From Zonotrichia leucophrys gambelii (taxonomy: Eukaryota; Chordata; Aves; Passeriformes; Passerellidae), in contig NC_088169.1 of the NCBI RefSeq assembly GCF_028769735.1, positions 44,111,229 through 44,175,228 on the forward strand: a stretch of DNA of 64,000 nucleotides. Direction: 5' to 3'. Below, one piece after another: positions 39,701-51,550 of the stretch (the stretch's first letter is position 1; each line of letters starts with the position of its first letter). The notes below the pieces were generated by a model that was given only the letters and a program-made list of their open reading frames with translations, was not told the DNA's origin and made no database searches. The position numbers and the translations under genes were made by a program.

Positions 39701-40954
39701 CAATATAGATGTTATATATGCAAAAATTCACATTTAAGTCTTTATGTGGCAGCTGTTCAAAGACTCATGAAGTATTGGATAGAAAAGGGTTAGGTTGGGG
39801 ACATTTTGGTGTTTTGTTTTGGGCGTGGGAGGCTGTGTATTTGATTGACAAGTGAAATAGGATTGCCTAATATCAGGAACCTCAAAACTGATTAAAATGA
39901 AATATAAATTTTTAAATATGTATTTTACCAGTTTAATATGATCCTGTTAATTCTTTAACAGAAAGCACCTTGACCTGGGGATTAAGTGAGAAATGTGACA
40001 TGGAAATAAAACATAGCACAATCAAGTCCTAAATGTATCCATGTATAATTCTGCATGATTGTAATCCCTCTTCATTAAATGCAACTCTGGTCATTTTATA
40101 CATTCTCCTTATTAAATGAAATTTAGAATTTATACTGATATAATAGAACTTAAATTATAACTGAAGTTTAGTTCTTTTCATTTGGGGAAACAAGACAGAT
40201 TAGCATCTTATGAACAACTAGAAGCTGCTGAGGATTTATGTAATGAAAAAACTAATATTGCTTGTAAGATATTTTGCATTAAGATTTGGAGCAGAAAGAT
40301 AGCCATAAGAAGATTAAAAAAGTAAGGAAAGTACTTTATATCTTTGTTGAATTGTAAACTAATGGTTGTGTACATTTCAAATGTTTAATTTGAATAAAAT
40401 AAAAAAAAATGCAGGTCTTTTACAACTCTTCTGTCTTTTCGTATAGCTTGCCGATATTTTTCGATGAAGAGTTATTTGGCTGTGAACATTGTGCTTACAT
40501 CCATAAATCTCCTCCTAAAATTTCTACTTTTACTTACAACAAAATAGGTTCTTGCAGTGTTCAATGAACGGAGCAAGGGAGAGCAAGCGGAGGAACATGA
40601 GCAGTTTTGTACATAAGAAGGCTAAGTGAGTGACTCTTAAATTCTCTGGGGTGCCATGTTTACACTATGTTGGGAAAGAAAATGTGAGCACTGAGAAGCT
40701 GGCTGCAAATCAGCATGCTGTAGTTCTTGAACTTCGGGTGGATCTGCTGCCTTGGTCTTGAAATCTCACTGGCTCTTACACATGCTCCTACTCACACACT
40801 CCCAAATACAGGTTTGGCATGTTTTGCTATTCAGTATAAAGATTTAATGTTCAATTTTATCTCTAATTGTAATTGTATAGCTGGTCAGTAGAATTTTTAT
40901 TCCCATCTAGGAAACTGTCTAAAGACTATTCTTATATCTGTATTTATGTGTATG

Positions 40955-41040
40955 AATGTGCATATATGTATATATGTATTATACATAATTATTTTCAAGG
41001 TACCTATCACAGTATGGGAGCAGTAACTGCCATCAACTTG
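40955..41040 (+). repeat. Left arm of an 86-bp inverted repeat
   Basis: The arm reads from AATGTGCATATATG to GCCATCAACTTG. Its reverse complement matches the right arm (41150-41235) at 83 of 86 positions without gaps. The two arms and their 109-nt spacer span 281 bp. It lacks a clear target duplication (flanks GTATG and TAATA), which argues against a simple MITE. An inverted duplication from template switching is the simpler reading. Confidence 0.9.
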
Positions 41041-41074
41041 CAACACCATTCTTGTGGAATGATGGTGTTGCAAG
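41037..41074. repeat. Inner 13-bp hairpin inside the inverted-repeat spacer
   Basis: CTTGCAACACCAT at 41037-41049 is the exact reverse complement of ATGGTGTTGCAAG at 41062-41074, with a 12-nt loop. The first four bases of the left stem overlap the end of the left arm of the 86-bp inverted repeat. The hairpin's right half is shared with 42069-42099. Confidence 0.85.
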
Positions 41075-41149
41075 ATACACACTTTTAAAGAAACAATACG
41101 TTCATATTAGGTTTTTCTTGGTGTATTCAAGCAGCCATTATTTCTAGAC

Positions 41150-41235
41150 CAAGTTGATGGCAGTTACTGCTCCCATACTGTGATAGGTACTTTGAAAATA
41201 ATTAGGTATAATACATAAATACATATATGCACATT
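41150..41235 (-). repeat. Right arm of an 86-bp inverted repeat
   Basis: This is the inverted copy of 40955-41040 and differs at three positions (one C/T in GGTAC[C/T]TTG, one T/G in ATTA[T/G]G, one T/A in the CATA[T/A]ATA run). Three differences in 86 bp show that the copy is not a recent assembly artefact and that the arms are not perfectly homogenised. Confidence 0.9.
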
Positions 41236-42068
41236 TAATAAAAGCTAAATTGCAAGGTGAGTTGAAAGCTCCAAAAGAGGGTTATACTCACCATTTTGAT
41301 CATTGTAAGTTTGCAATTCAGAATTAAGCTGATGTGGTTTGTACAGGTTTAATTAACTACAATGCAAGGGCACTGGAAAGGTTAATTAAGATCTACCTCC
41401 TATGACTGTGAGGAAACACTTTATGGTAAGTATTTAAAGAGGTTTAGTTTCAATAAGAGCAAACAAGCTCTTTATATTTAGTAGTTTGATATTTAAAAAA
41501 AAAACTTTTCTGATTTACTTGAAAGCCTGATAACCATAAATAATACAGCAACACAGGGGAGATAAAACCATATTATTTGTAGCATTTCAGCTTGATTCTT
41601 TATATAAGTTTTAAGATACTTGCCCTATGTCTTTTAGGCATTGGTTGATCCTTTGAGTGATTTTTATAGTGATTAAAGTAGGCTGGTGAAACAGGACCAA
41701 AATAGATTCCTTGGCACTTCACCAGCAGGGAACAAAAGTGTATGTCAAATATACAGCTTTTCATGTTTGAAAAAATTCCTTTCAAAGGAAACTTCTTTCA
41801 CAAATAAAACAATAATTAATCAGCTAATTTTGTTGCTGGCTAGCCTTCTGAATTGGCAGGGAAAATGCCTTTTTGTCTAAAAATTGTTTTCTTAAAATTT
41901 ACAAAAATAGTAGAAAAGAATTAGTGAAAGATGAATATTTGCATTATTTATTGACATACTACTGACTATACATAACATCTATGCTCTGAGTCACTTGCAA
42001 GCACTCATTTGGGAGTAACCAACACAGTATTAAATTGATTTTAAAGTTTTTTGTTTTATGACTAATAT

Positions 42069-42099
42069 CCATTTTGTGGAATGATGGTGTTGCAAGATA
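42069..42099 (+). repeat. Dispersed copy of the inverted-repeat spacer segment
   Basis: The bases from TGTGG to AGATA at 42075-42099 are identical over 25 nt to 41053-41077. With one 1-nt gap the match extends left through CCATT to about 30 nt. It lies about 1 kb away in direct orientation. A 25-nt exact match at this distance is far beyond chance. Confidence 0.85.
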
Positions 42100-42550
42100 A
42101 GACGCTGATATATTACTCCAAAGTTTGATTTCTCTTTTGAAAACACTTTAAAATACTGCATCAGAGTGTGAGTCCATTTTTTATATTTAACACTTCTACA
42201 GTTTATGGATTCATAGTTAAGTTGTCTAGATGTTCTCCAAAATCAGTACCCCTAAGTTAGCACTTGGTGCAGCGGGATTCATTTGCTTTATTTGAACAGT
42301 CTAACTAACAGGATGAGATGACTGTGTCCCAGTATTGCCTAATATTGAGAAGAAAAAAAGGTACCTCTGTATTTGATCTAACAAGTTTCCCACGTTTCCC
42401 TTTATCTTGTGCTCTTATTTGTGAGTTTGACATGTTGGATTCAAGTTGAGAAGCTAATATTTTTCTAAAAAACTGTCTGAAAACATATAGGAATTCTCCT
42501 TCCACATTTCTATACCAGGAAATCATCGTTAAACAATGAGAGGTGTAAAA

Positions 42551-42727
42551 CCCTGGAACAGATTGCCCAGAGAGGTGGTAGACGCTTCATGTCTAAAAAC
42601 ATTCAAGGTCTGATTGAACAGTGCTCTGAGCAACCTGATATAGTTGAAGATGTCCCTGTTTATTGCAGGGAGTTTGGACTAGATTACCATTAAATGTGCC
42701 TTTCAGCTCAAACCCTTCTCTGATCAT
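42551..42727 (+). mobile_element. CR1 LINE 3'-end fragment
   Basis: The segment follows the avian CR1 3' region: CCTGGAACAGATTGCCCAG, then AGAGGTGGTAGA, TTCAAGGTCTGATTGAACAG, TGAGCAACCTGATATAGTTG, then GGACTAGATTACC and a CAAACCCTTCTCTGATC tail. It is heavily 5'-truncated, as most CR1 copies are, and belongs to the region after the reverse-transcriptase frame. It encodes nothing. Confidence 0.9.
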
Positions 42728-44319
42728 ACAGGAAAATGGCAGCTCTAGATGGTTCAATTTATACAGGTCTATCCGAAGTCTCCTTATCAAGAGTGTAAGA
42801 GTAGATAGAGCAATGCAGAAATAAAATGTTTCCAATTAAGTCATATTTTGGTATCATTTAAAAAATATTTTGTCCCTTATTGCTTCCAATTTACCTTAAT
42901 TCCTTTGATAACATGTTACCTGTCACTCTTTGAGGCTGCTGCCACCCTATGATTCGTCCTTCGTTTTGTGTTTTTACTATGTTTGTTTGTACAGAATCCC
43001 TTTCACATTGTCAGGCTGATGAGATTTTTGAGCAGGGTCTTTTCTGCTTCAGGATAAGAATGTAAGAAATCAATGTGAAAGACTGTGTGGGACTGAGGTA
43101 AAAAATAACACTATCATAAAGCTGCCTGTTTTTTTCCTAATTATTCACATAGAATGGATTTTGTTTCCTTCTGCCTGTGAAAACAAGTGCAGAGAGACTT
43201 CAGCATAATACATACCCTTTCTTTCAAAGCCAAGATAAATCTGTGGTTGAGAATCTCATAAAAATTTCTTGTCTCAGGCTATTCATGAAGTTATGCAGGC
43301 TGAATCCAGCCCTATAATTGGAGATGAACCAATGCTATTCATTAAATTTTAGTTTAATCTAGACATTTTCCTATTCCCATATTTTATCTTCCCTACTCTT
43401 AGAAATAAAAATATCTATAAAATTTTGAATGTATAGTCTTAAAATTGTCACTTATTGCTAGTGTGCAATAGTGCGCAAACCACTGCTATGCTTCAAAATA
43501 TACACTGCGTGAAATTTTGGGGTTTTTCTCTATATAATAAAAAGCAGAGTAGATCAGCCTGTTAAGGCAAGTTGAAGAGTTAATGCTAGAAATTCTAGAC
43601 ATGCCAAGCTGGGAGTAATAAAGCAAAGTAAAAATTATTTTCCATTACTTTAAATTCATTAATTTTTTCATAACAGAGAGAAAAATGTATATATTTAAAA
43701 AGAAAATCAAAACCTTAAAAAAATCATCTTCTGGATCCTTGCAGAGAACTAGTGTCCACTTTTAACAAATCACAGCAAAATTTTTCTAGGTGAAATGTAT
43801 TCCTGAAAATGTTTTACCTCGTTTTTATTTACATTTCATATTTGCAAGCCTAAATTTCAAACATAGTTCCAAATACTTGAACATATTTCCAATAGTTCCA
43901 ATTTGAGTTCAAATATAGTTTGAAAATAGTTCCAAAAACAGTCTTAGATTTGCAAATTAGGCCTTCACTGTAAATCTGTGAATAATATAAATTTGCTTTG
44001 ATGAGTGAAAAGAGCTGCTGTTGATCCCCATTGTCAAAAAACACCCTGTCAAACAAAAAATTCAGATCGGTAGAAACAGAGGAAGGAACAAGAAAAAGAA
44101 AAAGAAAGTGGAATAGTAAGCTCTGGGTGTAGGGGTCCAGATAATGTTCTCCTCAGTCTTTCCAGTGAGGGAGAAGGACTCAGCTGAGTAAGATTGCACA
44201 CACCTTGTAGCTCAACACCTTGCTGTGCAGGTGATGTCTTAGGGCTTCAGGTTTTCTCTCAAGAATCAGAACTGCTACATCTGAAAAATTGGGAAAAGAG
44301 CACTTTTGCTCGCAGGCTT
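42728..44319. other. Non-coding stretch between CR1 pieces
   Basis: No gene is recognised in about 1.6 kb. A local run of related words (ATAGTTCCAA at about 43864, 43893 and 43927) gives a loosely repetitive patch at 43855-43940. The part from about 44100 may belong to the 5' side of the following CR1 copy, but the match is too weak to assign. Confidence 0.45.
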
Positions 44320-45260
44320 GCTAATTCTACTGAGAAGGACTTTAAATGACCTGAGGAGAAGACAGAGATAACTGCAAGGAAGTAGGTTAAGGAACAAGGT
44401 GTTGGGAAAACTCTCAAAATTCCAGCTAACTGAAGCTGAAACTATAGAAAAGACAATTGAAAGAATTTCAGTATGGACATTGACAGGAAAAGGAACTCTA
44501 CATCAAGACTGAGGCCTATTGCTCCATAGGACAGGAAATCAAGAATACAACATACTGGATGTCTTCTTTGCCTTTCTTTTTTCCATAAAACTTGCTCTCA
44601 AGCCTTTTTTGACAAAATTGTGTTTATTGAGAGTGAAACATTGCCCACAGTGAAGGAAGATAAGCTTAGGAAGCACGTATAACTGAATGTTCTTAAGTCC
44701 AGAGAGACTTAAGCAACAAGGGGTGCTGCAGAAGGTGGCTGATGATGCTATGAGGCCTCTGTCATCTCTGAAAGTTCTTGGTGATTAGTTACCTGATGAC
44801 AGAAGGATCTCAAATACCATGCTTAATTTCAGAATAAGAAAAAAAGGAAGATGTTGGGAACTGCAGGCTTATCATGAAGAGAAGCTGAGAGGCCTGGTTT
44901 TGTAGAGCCTTAAAGGAAAATGAAAGAGACACTTCATTATTTTCTTCAGTTCCCTAGTGTGAATATATAAAGAAATGGAGCAAAACCCTTTTTCGTGAGA
45001 GTACATAGTGATAGGAAGAAAGATGATAGACACAAGTCAGAACTTGGGAAAGCATGATTAAGGGAGAAAAGAAAATCACTGTGAGGGTGGTAATACACTC
45101 CAGCAAGTGATTTAAAAGACAGTGAAATCTCAGAGGTGTTCAAGGCTTGACCAAAAAGGTCCTCAAACAACCTGGTCTTGTTCAACCTGCTATGAGCTGG
45201 AGTTTGGACCTGATGACCTCTGCAAGTCCCTTCCAACTTAAATTATTCTCAGATTCTATA
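44320..45260 (+). mobile_element. CR1 LINE copy with internal deletion
   Basis: The left part (about 44320-44880) matches the CR1 region leading into and including the start of the reverse-transcriptase domain, with ATGTCTTCTTTGCCT, TTGAGAGTGAAACA, TTCTTAAGTCC and AGGTGGCTGATGATGCTATG. The right part (about 44900-45260) matches the CR1 3' region: CACAAGTCAGAACTTGGGAA, CTGTGAGGGTGGT, GTTCAAGGCTTGACC and a GCAAGTCCCTTCCAACTT tail. The middle and end of the reverse-transcriptase frame are missing, so the copy is internally deleted. In-frame stops and frame changes show that it is dead. The 5' edge is uncertain and could lie nearer 44100. Known role of the family: target-primed retrotransposition. 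Confidence 0.85.
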
Positions 45261-48200
45261 ACAGAATACATTATTCAGTTTTCTCCCTTGTTTGCATGCT
45301 CTAACTCTAAAAGATGTTTTAACACCAAAAACCAGAAATTATGAAAGTGAGAATCTAACAGTACCTCTGCAAATTCATGGTCCAAATTCTTTTCATCTTA
45401 AGACAAATAAAGAATCTTGCTTTAGTCACAGAAAAGTCTTAAATAGACTAACAGATTTTTTTTGCCAAACTTACTGTGAGGCATCAAAATGAGTGCTTTA
45501 AATCTCTATATTCAAGTTTTCTTTCATTTCAAATATGAAGATTCTTTTATAAGGTTTTATGGCAAAAATTTTTGCTGAATGAGAGCATGAAGATACAGAT
45601 GTTTACTGGGTTAAAGGATTTGTATTTGTAAAAAAATTCACAGCAGATTTTGACATGAGAAAATAAAAACTCTGTGGTTTCAGGACAATGGAATTTCAAT
45701 TGCTGGATAAAGAATGTTGTGATAATCATATAAAAAGAATATATAGCTTCCCATCTCCTTCTTCTCAAAAAACTTGTAGAATATAAGATATAGAATTACA
45801 AACTACCAGTTGTTACCTGATGGTAACTCGGATTAAGTAGTTACAACACATTTTACGTATCCAAATGATTCTGTAATGGTTTCTAGAAATTGACAGTATC
45901 CTTGCAGGTTTTTTCTCCCTGTGTTTGTTCCACTTTGGTTTTCTAATTACTCACTGTCTTTACTTCAAAGCACTTGTTAAGCAGGAGCTAAGGTGATAGC
46001 AGTTGCCAGTTTTAGGGCAAGTCACTTAGCATAAATATTCAGCATAAACTGCACACTTCAGTTTGATAGTTCTACAAGCAATCTTTGGTCAGAGAAAGAC
46101 CACTTAACCAGAGTGCTGAACTTCTTGGCATGGTTTTCAGAATATTTCTTTGGCATGGTTCCTGTAACCTGAGGAAATCGGTATAAATATAGTAAATGCA
46201 GCTTATGAAATCCTTCAGACAAAGCTAAGGCTAAATCTGCTTTTTTTTTTTGAGACCTGAAAATAAAATTTTAGCATATTAAAGTAGCTAGCTTTTGGTG
46301 ATATAATTATTATGTTCATAATTGCTACAGCTAAACCTTGATCAATTTAACATGTATTCAGGATGCAAACTAGACCCTGACAGATAGCTATTGTGAGAAT
46401 TATGATTTTTTTCATTTTAAACTTCAACTGTATATGACAAATATATGAACATATGGGATGATTCCATCAACAGTTCTCCTAGAAATCAGATAACTTTCTT
46501 GCTCTCTATTTTCTTTCTGAAGAAATTTTTTGATAAGATTTTAAAAGAATTTCAACATCTTCCAGTATGAAAGATTCTAAAAAAATTCATACTATCATTC
46601 CTTGAGATCAGAGCATAGTGTTTGTTATAGCTTTCAGCAAAACCAGTTCATGTTCTGTTTTGAAGAAATGCCAGAGGAGTGTGTAATAATGTTATTCACT
46701 CTGTAATTTCCAGACTTTTACCTCCATCTCATGTTCTTCATCCATCAAAAAATTACCTTACTAAAGGTTCTGGAAGTAATACCAGCACAGTGGTTCTTTT
46801 TTGCAGGAGTCTTCCTCTTTAGTTCTCTTTTGAAAGTCATGCTGGCCTGTTCTGAAGCTCAAAAGGAACCGCCTTGCCTTTTGTTCCACACACTTCTCTG
46901 AGGCTCGCCTTCATCTCTTCAGCAGCCAAGAGCACACCACAAGCAGCTAATCTCTGTGAGAACTCAGTCCTCCTCTCTTTATGAGTTGGTGAGACTGGAA
47001 TGTACTTTCCTAAGGGCCAGCTTGTGAAGGCTTATAGCCTTCATAAAAGAATTCTTGGCCATGATAAATGAACCTATAGTTAATGAAAAACAAAGATGCA
47101 TTCTGCTTTCAGTACTCACTCAACATTTCCAGGAAAGAAGTACATCTCTATTTTTTTCCTCTCATTTTTTTTCACTGCTTTAGGATTTCAAGTAGGAAAT
47201 ACAAAATTTTAGACTAATGTCACATTTTAACTGACAAAATATTTAACTGAAATGTTTTTTCTTAAAGATACCCTATTAGGCCTTGTCCAAGAAAAAAAAA
47301 AAAAAAAACAAAAAACCCACTATTTTACCTTTTACCTTGCATTTCTTATTAGGAAACCCTCTTTTTCTTTGAATACTATAAAAAGGAGCCGGATTTAATC
47401 ATCAGTTACAACCTTAGTGCTGCCATGTGAAGCTTTGATTGATTGAAGTTTTCCCTTGCTGTGACAAATGAATTAAATAAGAGTTTTGTCCTTAAAACAC
47501 AAGATGTACAATCACTCTAAGGGGCAGGTCTTTTACAAAAAGATGCATGTTCATCTTATGTTTTTTGCAACTGTATCCTCACTGTAAAATTTTAAGCTGC
47601 TGTATGTGTAAATATTAGAATAAATTAGAGAAAAAATTGGTAAAATAACTGGGAAATATAGTAATAAGATTGGGTATAGAAAAGAAGAGAAAAAAGATGA
47701 ATAATGCTGTTATACAAAAAATGAACCTTAGACTTGCAGTGACTTGACTACTAAGAGAAAAAAAGAATTAAGATCAGAATTTGGTAATTTTCCTTGCTAA
47801 AAAAACCTCGAAAAAACTAAACCAACAAAAAAGCAGGTAAAGAGGAGACTGAGTTATCACGGAATTTGAAATATAAAACAGAAAGAGTGGAAAGACAAGT
47901 GAAAATGGAGAGCTATATCACTTTTGAGTAATTGAGCAGATAATTTTTTTTTTTGCCCTGAAGAAATACTGGCCTTAATTGGTTCTCATTGACTACTTGA
48001 CAAGTGGAAAAAGGAAATACATGAGAATGTGGACATCAAGAATTGTGTGCCCTCTTCTTGATATGTTGTAGAAATAATGGCTTTTACCTTATGTTGAAAT
48101 GTGTGTGCTGTTGTCCCAGCTCTTGCAAAGGATTTTTGTAGTTAAATGCTGTCTCTATTACAAGATAAATGGCATTATGTCTTCCACATTTATGACTTCA

Positions 48201-48461
48201 ACAACAGGGAGAAATGCAGGATCAATTCCATGGTTTCAAACTGACATTTCAATCTGCAACCTAAATGAAATGAAAGCGATAGCATCTTACAACAGAGAAA
48301 ACTGTTAGGTTTGTACAGTGTTTAAGGGTGTCCTTTTTTTGTGATATTGTAATAATTCTACATGACTGGTCTTTTTCAAGATGAACTTTGCATGTTGAAA
48401 AATTAAATCAATTTGAGCACCACAGAGAAGCTTTCTTTGCATTTGTCCTGTTGCTTATATT
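45261..48461. other. Non-coding stretch, no gene recognised
   Basis: About 3.2 kb of mostly AT-rich DNA contains an A-run at 47292-47316. A less AT-rich patch at about 46780-47040 could be an old repeat, but I recognise no family. Open frames here are under 75 codons and featureless. Confidence 0.5.
47292..47316. repeat. A-rich simple repeat
   Basis: A 25-bp A-run with one C. No element body is recognised beside it. Confidence 0.85.
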
Positions 48462-49050
48462 TCACAGAATCACACAATCACAAAATATGCTGAGTTGGAT
48501 GGAAAGGTAGGCACAAGGATCATCAAGTCCAACTCCTGGCTCTGCACACTGGGTACCATAGAGAAGAGCTCCACCGCTTCTCTTCACCTCATGAGGAAGC
48601 TGTAGACTGCCATGAGGGCTCCCCTGTCTCCTCCAGGCTGAACAGACCAAGTGGTGTCAGCTGCTCCTCATACTGTTTCCCCTCAGGGCGTTTAACCATC
48701 TTTGCTGCACTCCTCTGAACACTCTCTAGATCCTTCTTATGTTGTGTCACTCAAACCTGCAAGCAGCACTTGAGATGAAGACACCCCAGGACAATCCCCT
48801 CCCTTGCCTGGCTGTGCCTGACACACCACAAGACAGGGCTGGCCCTCCTGGCTGCCATGGCACTGCTGACTCACATTAAACTCATCAATTACCATTAATT
48901 ACCCTTTCCACTCATTTCCCAGAGGGTATCTCAACTCCCCAGGGTTGGACCATCCCAGTGCAGATCTGGCACTTCCCTTGGTGAACTTCATATGGTTGGT
49001 GATTGCCCAGCCCTGTAATTTGTCAAGGTCTTTCTGCAGGGTCTTCCTGA
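48462..49050 (-). mobile_element. CR1 LINE fragment, about 590 bp
   Basis: On the plus strand it starts TCACAGAATCACACAATC, the reverse complement of the CR1 3' terminal ATTCTGTGATT-type repeats, followed by ATCATCAAGTCCAACTCCT, TCCTCCAGGCTGAAC, TGAACACTCTCTAGATCC, TTGAGATGAAGACACC and finally GTCAAGGTCTTTCTGCAGG. That order is CR1 read from its 3' end backwards, so the element lies on the minus strand and is 5'-truncated near 49050. It is the longest continuous and most GC-rich CR1 piece here. The open frames on it are not intact CR1 proteins. Confidence 0.92.
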
Positions 49051-50800
49051 ATTATTTTAAATTTGCTAACTCAAAATGCTCACTTAAATGTATTAGCAGT
49101 GGATGTGATGAATTTTTATGGCACTTTAGTGAAGTTCATACTTTCTCATTTTAATCTCTGAAATAAACCTTATCTATGAGATAGTGGCATTTTATCCGTA
49201 TATGTATGAATGCTGAAAGCATTGCTGTTATTGTTATGGGCAGTAAATGTTCTTACATGATAATTCTGTTTATCCCATGAATCCATAGACTTTTGTATAT
49301 ATTGAACTTTGAAAAACCGTATACAATTAGTTCATTATCTATCTACTGAAAAACTTTTAATGGAAATACATGGAAATCTCACATTCTTTTATCATTTTGT
49401 AAAAAAAAAAAATCCCACTATATCTGTACATTAAGGAGACAGCAGAAAAATCTAATACTCCAGGCAGCAAAACCAGCATTCAGTCTCAAACCATAACTCT
49501 TTGAGACATGTGTTATCTTATTGCTGAACAGGGAAATGTTTCCTTTGGATTTTGAAAGACTTAATACAATTGAATAACTATAAATAAACTATAATAGGTC
49601 TGTTGATGTCTTAATGTTAAAAAGGCCAAGCAGAAGGTTTTGCTGGAAAGACCAGTTGCAAATAGCTAGACCAATTTATCAACCTTACTAGTTGTTCATG
49701 ACTTACTGGAATCACTAACAGGGGAATGCAAACAGGATTTTAGGAAGAAGCTTTCTGAAAGTGGGGCTCACTGTGGAAAGAACTTTCTATTCTGGATTCG
49801 CAGTCTGTGGTTGGATAAACAATGTTGAAGCAAATACAAACAATTGCTTGGATAATGAATATCTAAAACTTTTTCTGGACTCATAGAACTCATCAGTCCT
49901 GCCCAATCAGAGACTGAACTATTCAAATTTTAACCATAAGATAGTACTCAAAAGGAAAATGGCACAAAAGTTTGTTTCAATGAAGGAGGAGAAGGAAGAC
50001 ATGTAATATGGTAAAAATGTACATGTAATTTAAAAAAAACCTCTCTATTATGCACCCAAAATTATTTTTTCATGGAAAATAGCATGTCATTTTCTATGGC
50101 ACTCTAATAAAACCAGAAAAATGTGACTACTGTTATGTGGGACAATGATGATTATAATTACAAAATTAGCATTCCTATATTGTCACTACATAAAAGTTGA
50201 GTATCTAAACAGAGTCTACAGACACAGATCAGATTTTAAAAAACCCAGAAAAATCTTTTGCGCAAGCACTGCAATGACAAATTAGATTTCTGACCTTCTC
50301 ATATTATTTTATATTTATTTTCCTAAATTTCCTGGGAATGAGGAGAGGCAAAAGTTTGTAAATATAATCGGACATTATATTAAAGATAAAAATATGGAAA
50401 AGCTCAAGAATGTGCACCTCTTTAATGCTTTCCCACCATTCTTTTATATGTTCTCTTTCTAAAGGGGAGGGACAAGGAATACAATTTCCTAAACTGTACA
50501 TCATTCTACTGAAAACAGTGACATATAATTTAAAAACATCAAATTTTTGGCAGTAATTTTACTCCTAGCTTGCTTTTTATTCCATGATAACTACAACTTT
50601 TTAATTCAGACATGAAACATTACAATAAGTACCCTGCAACATTCTGGGGTTATTTCAGACTTGCCAAAGACTTCTCAAACTCTTTCTGATCTCAGACATC
50701 CTGGGCTTATTAAAAGCCATACAATTATGAATATCAGATTGTATTTAAATTATCTGAACTAAGTTTTAATGTTTAATAGTAATTAGTTTTTTTTCATAAT

Positions 50801-50830
50801 GAACAATGTTCATGCGAACAATGTTCATGT
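50801..50830. repeat. 15-bp tandem duplication with palindromic core
   Basis: GAACAATGTTCATG occurs twice head to tail (50801-50814 and 50816-50829), separated only by the C or T in position 15. The core GAACAATGTTC is palindromic except at its central base. AACAATG also matches the SOX-factor consensus, giving two sites 15 bp apart. Confidence 0.75.
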
Positions 50831-51530
50831 GACTTGTTTCACAGAATGCCTCAGTCTTGTATATTACTTCTTAAAAATAATTAAAAGCTTGCATATACTT
50901 ACATTTATTTTTCAGTCTTTCCACAGGCATAGGAAAAATATACCATCACTGCTGGGTATTTTATGTGTCCCCTAAGTCACTGACTTCCTACTAAACCTTA
51001 AAGCAAGTCCATAAACAGCTGAAGACTGAACACAAAGTAAATGCCAAATACTCTTTTCTATGGGTGAATGCTCACCTGGAGGGGTATTGATTATATTATT
51101 AATTTCGATGTTTCTGCATGAGATATTACTAAAAGCATTGACTCAGTGACATATCAGACATAATACCACTAGTGGAAACAGAAGAATTAGGTCACATTTC
51201 TGCATGTTTCTGACACTGATAAATTTAAGACATCTAAAGGATTATCCATCAGGAAAAATTGTGATACTAATGTCAGGAGAAAGTTATAATCCTCATAATC
51301 ATTTTGCTCATTTGACATTGTAGAATCTATGGCAAGTTTGTATTCAGAATAAAGAAAACATACAGTTGATGTCATGTATCCTGTGCAACATCATACTGGT
51401 TTCTGTTCTCTCTTTTCCTTGAAATTTCCTGATCTGAGTCTTGACATTTGAAGTAATAAATCATGTTGGTTTACCTGTCATGTGTGCTTATATAATTAAT
51501 ATATGTTTTCCAGAAAGAAAGTAGTAGGTT

Positions 51531-51550
51531 TTCTTTTTTTTTTTTTTTTT
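51531..51550. repeat. Poly(T)-rich run
   Basis: About 20 bases of T with one early C. This would be an A tail on the minus strand, but no retroposon body is recognised to its right. Confidence 0.8.

Larger units (their letters stand above)
36090..42550. other. AT-rich non-coding stretch, no gene recognised
   Basis: About 6.5 kb lies between the second solo LTR and the first CR1 piece. It holds the T/G-rich tract at 36622-36759 and the inverted repeat at 40955-41235 with a partial dispersed copy at 42069-42099. Open frames such as 37032-37274 are Phe/Leu/Cys-rich readings of T-rich DNA with no domain. Confidence 0.55.

Noticed and set aside
40380..40412. AATAAAATAAAAAAAAA as the end of a processed pseudogene
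   Set aside because: No recognisable gene body precedes it and no flanking duplication is seen.
50801..50830. GAACAATGTTC as a steroid-receptor response element
   Set aside because: The half sites are separated by one base; the glucocorticoid/androgen element needs three.
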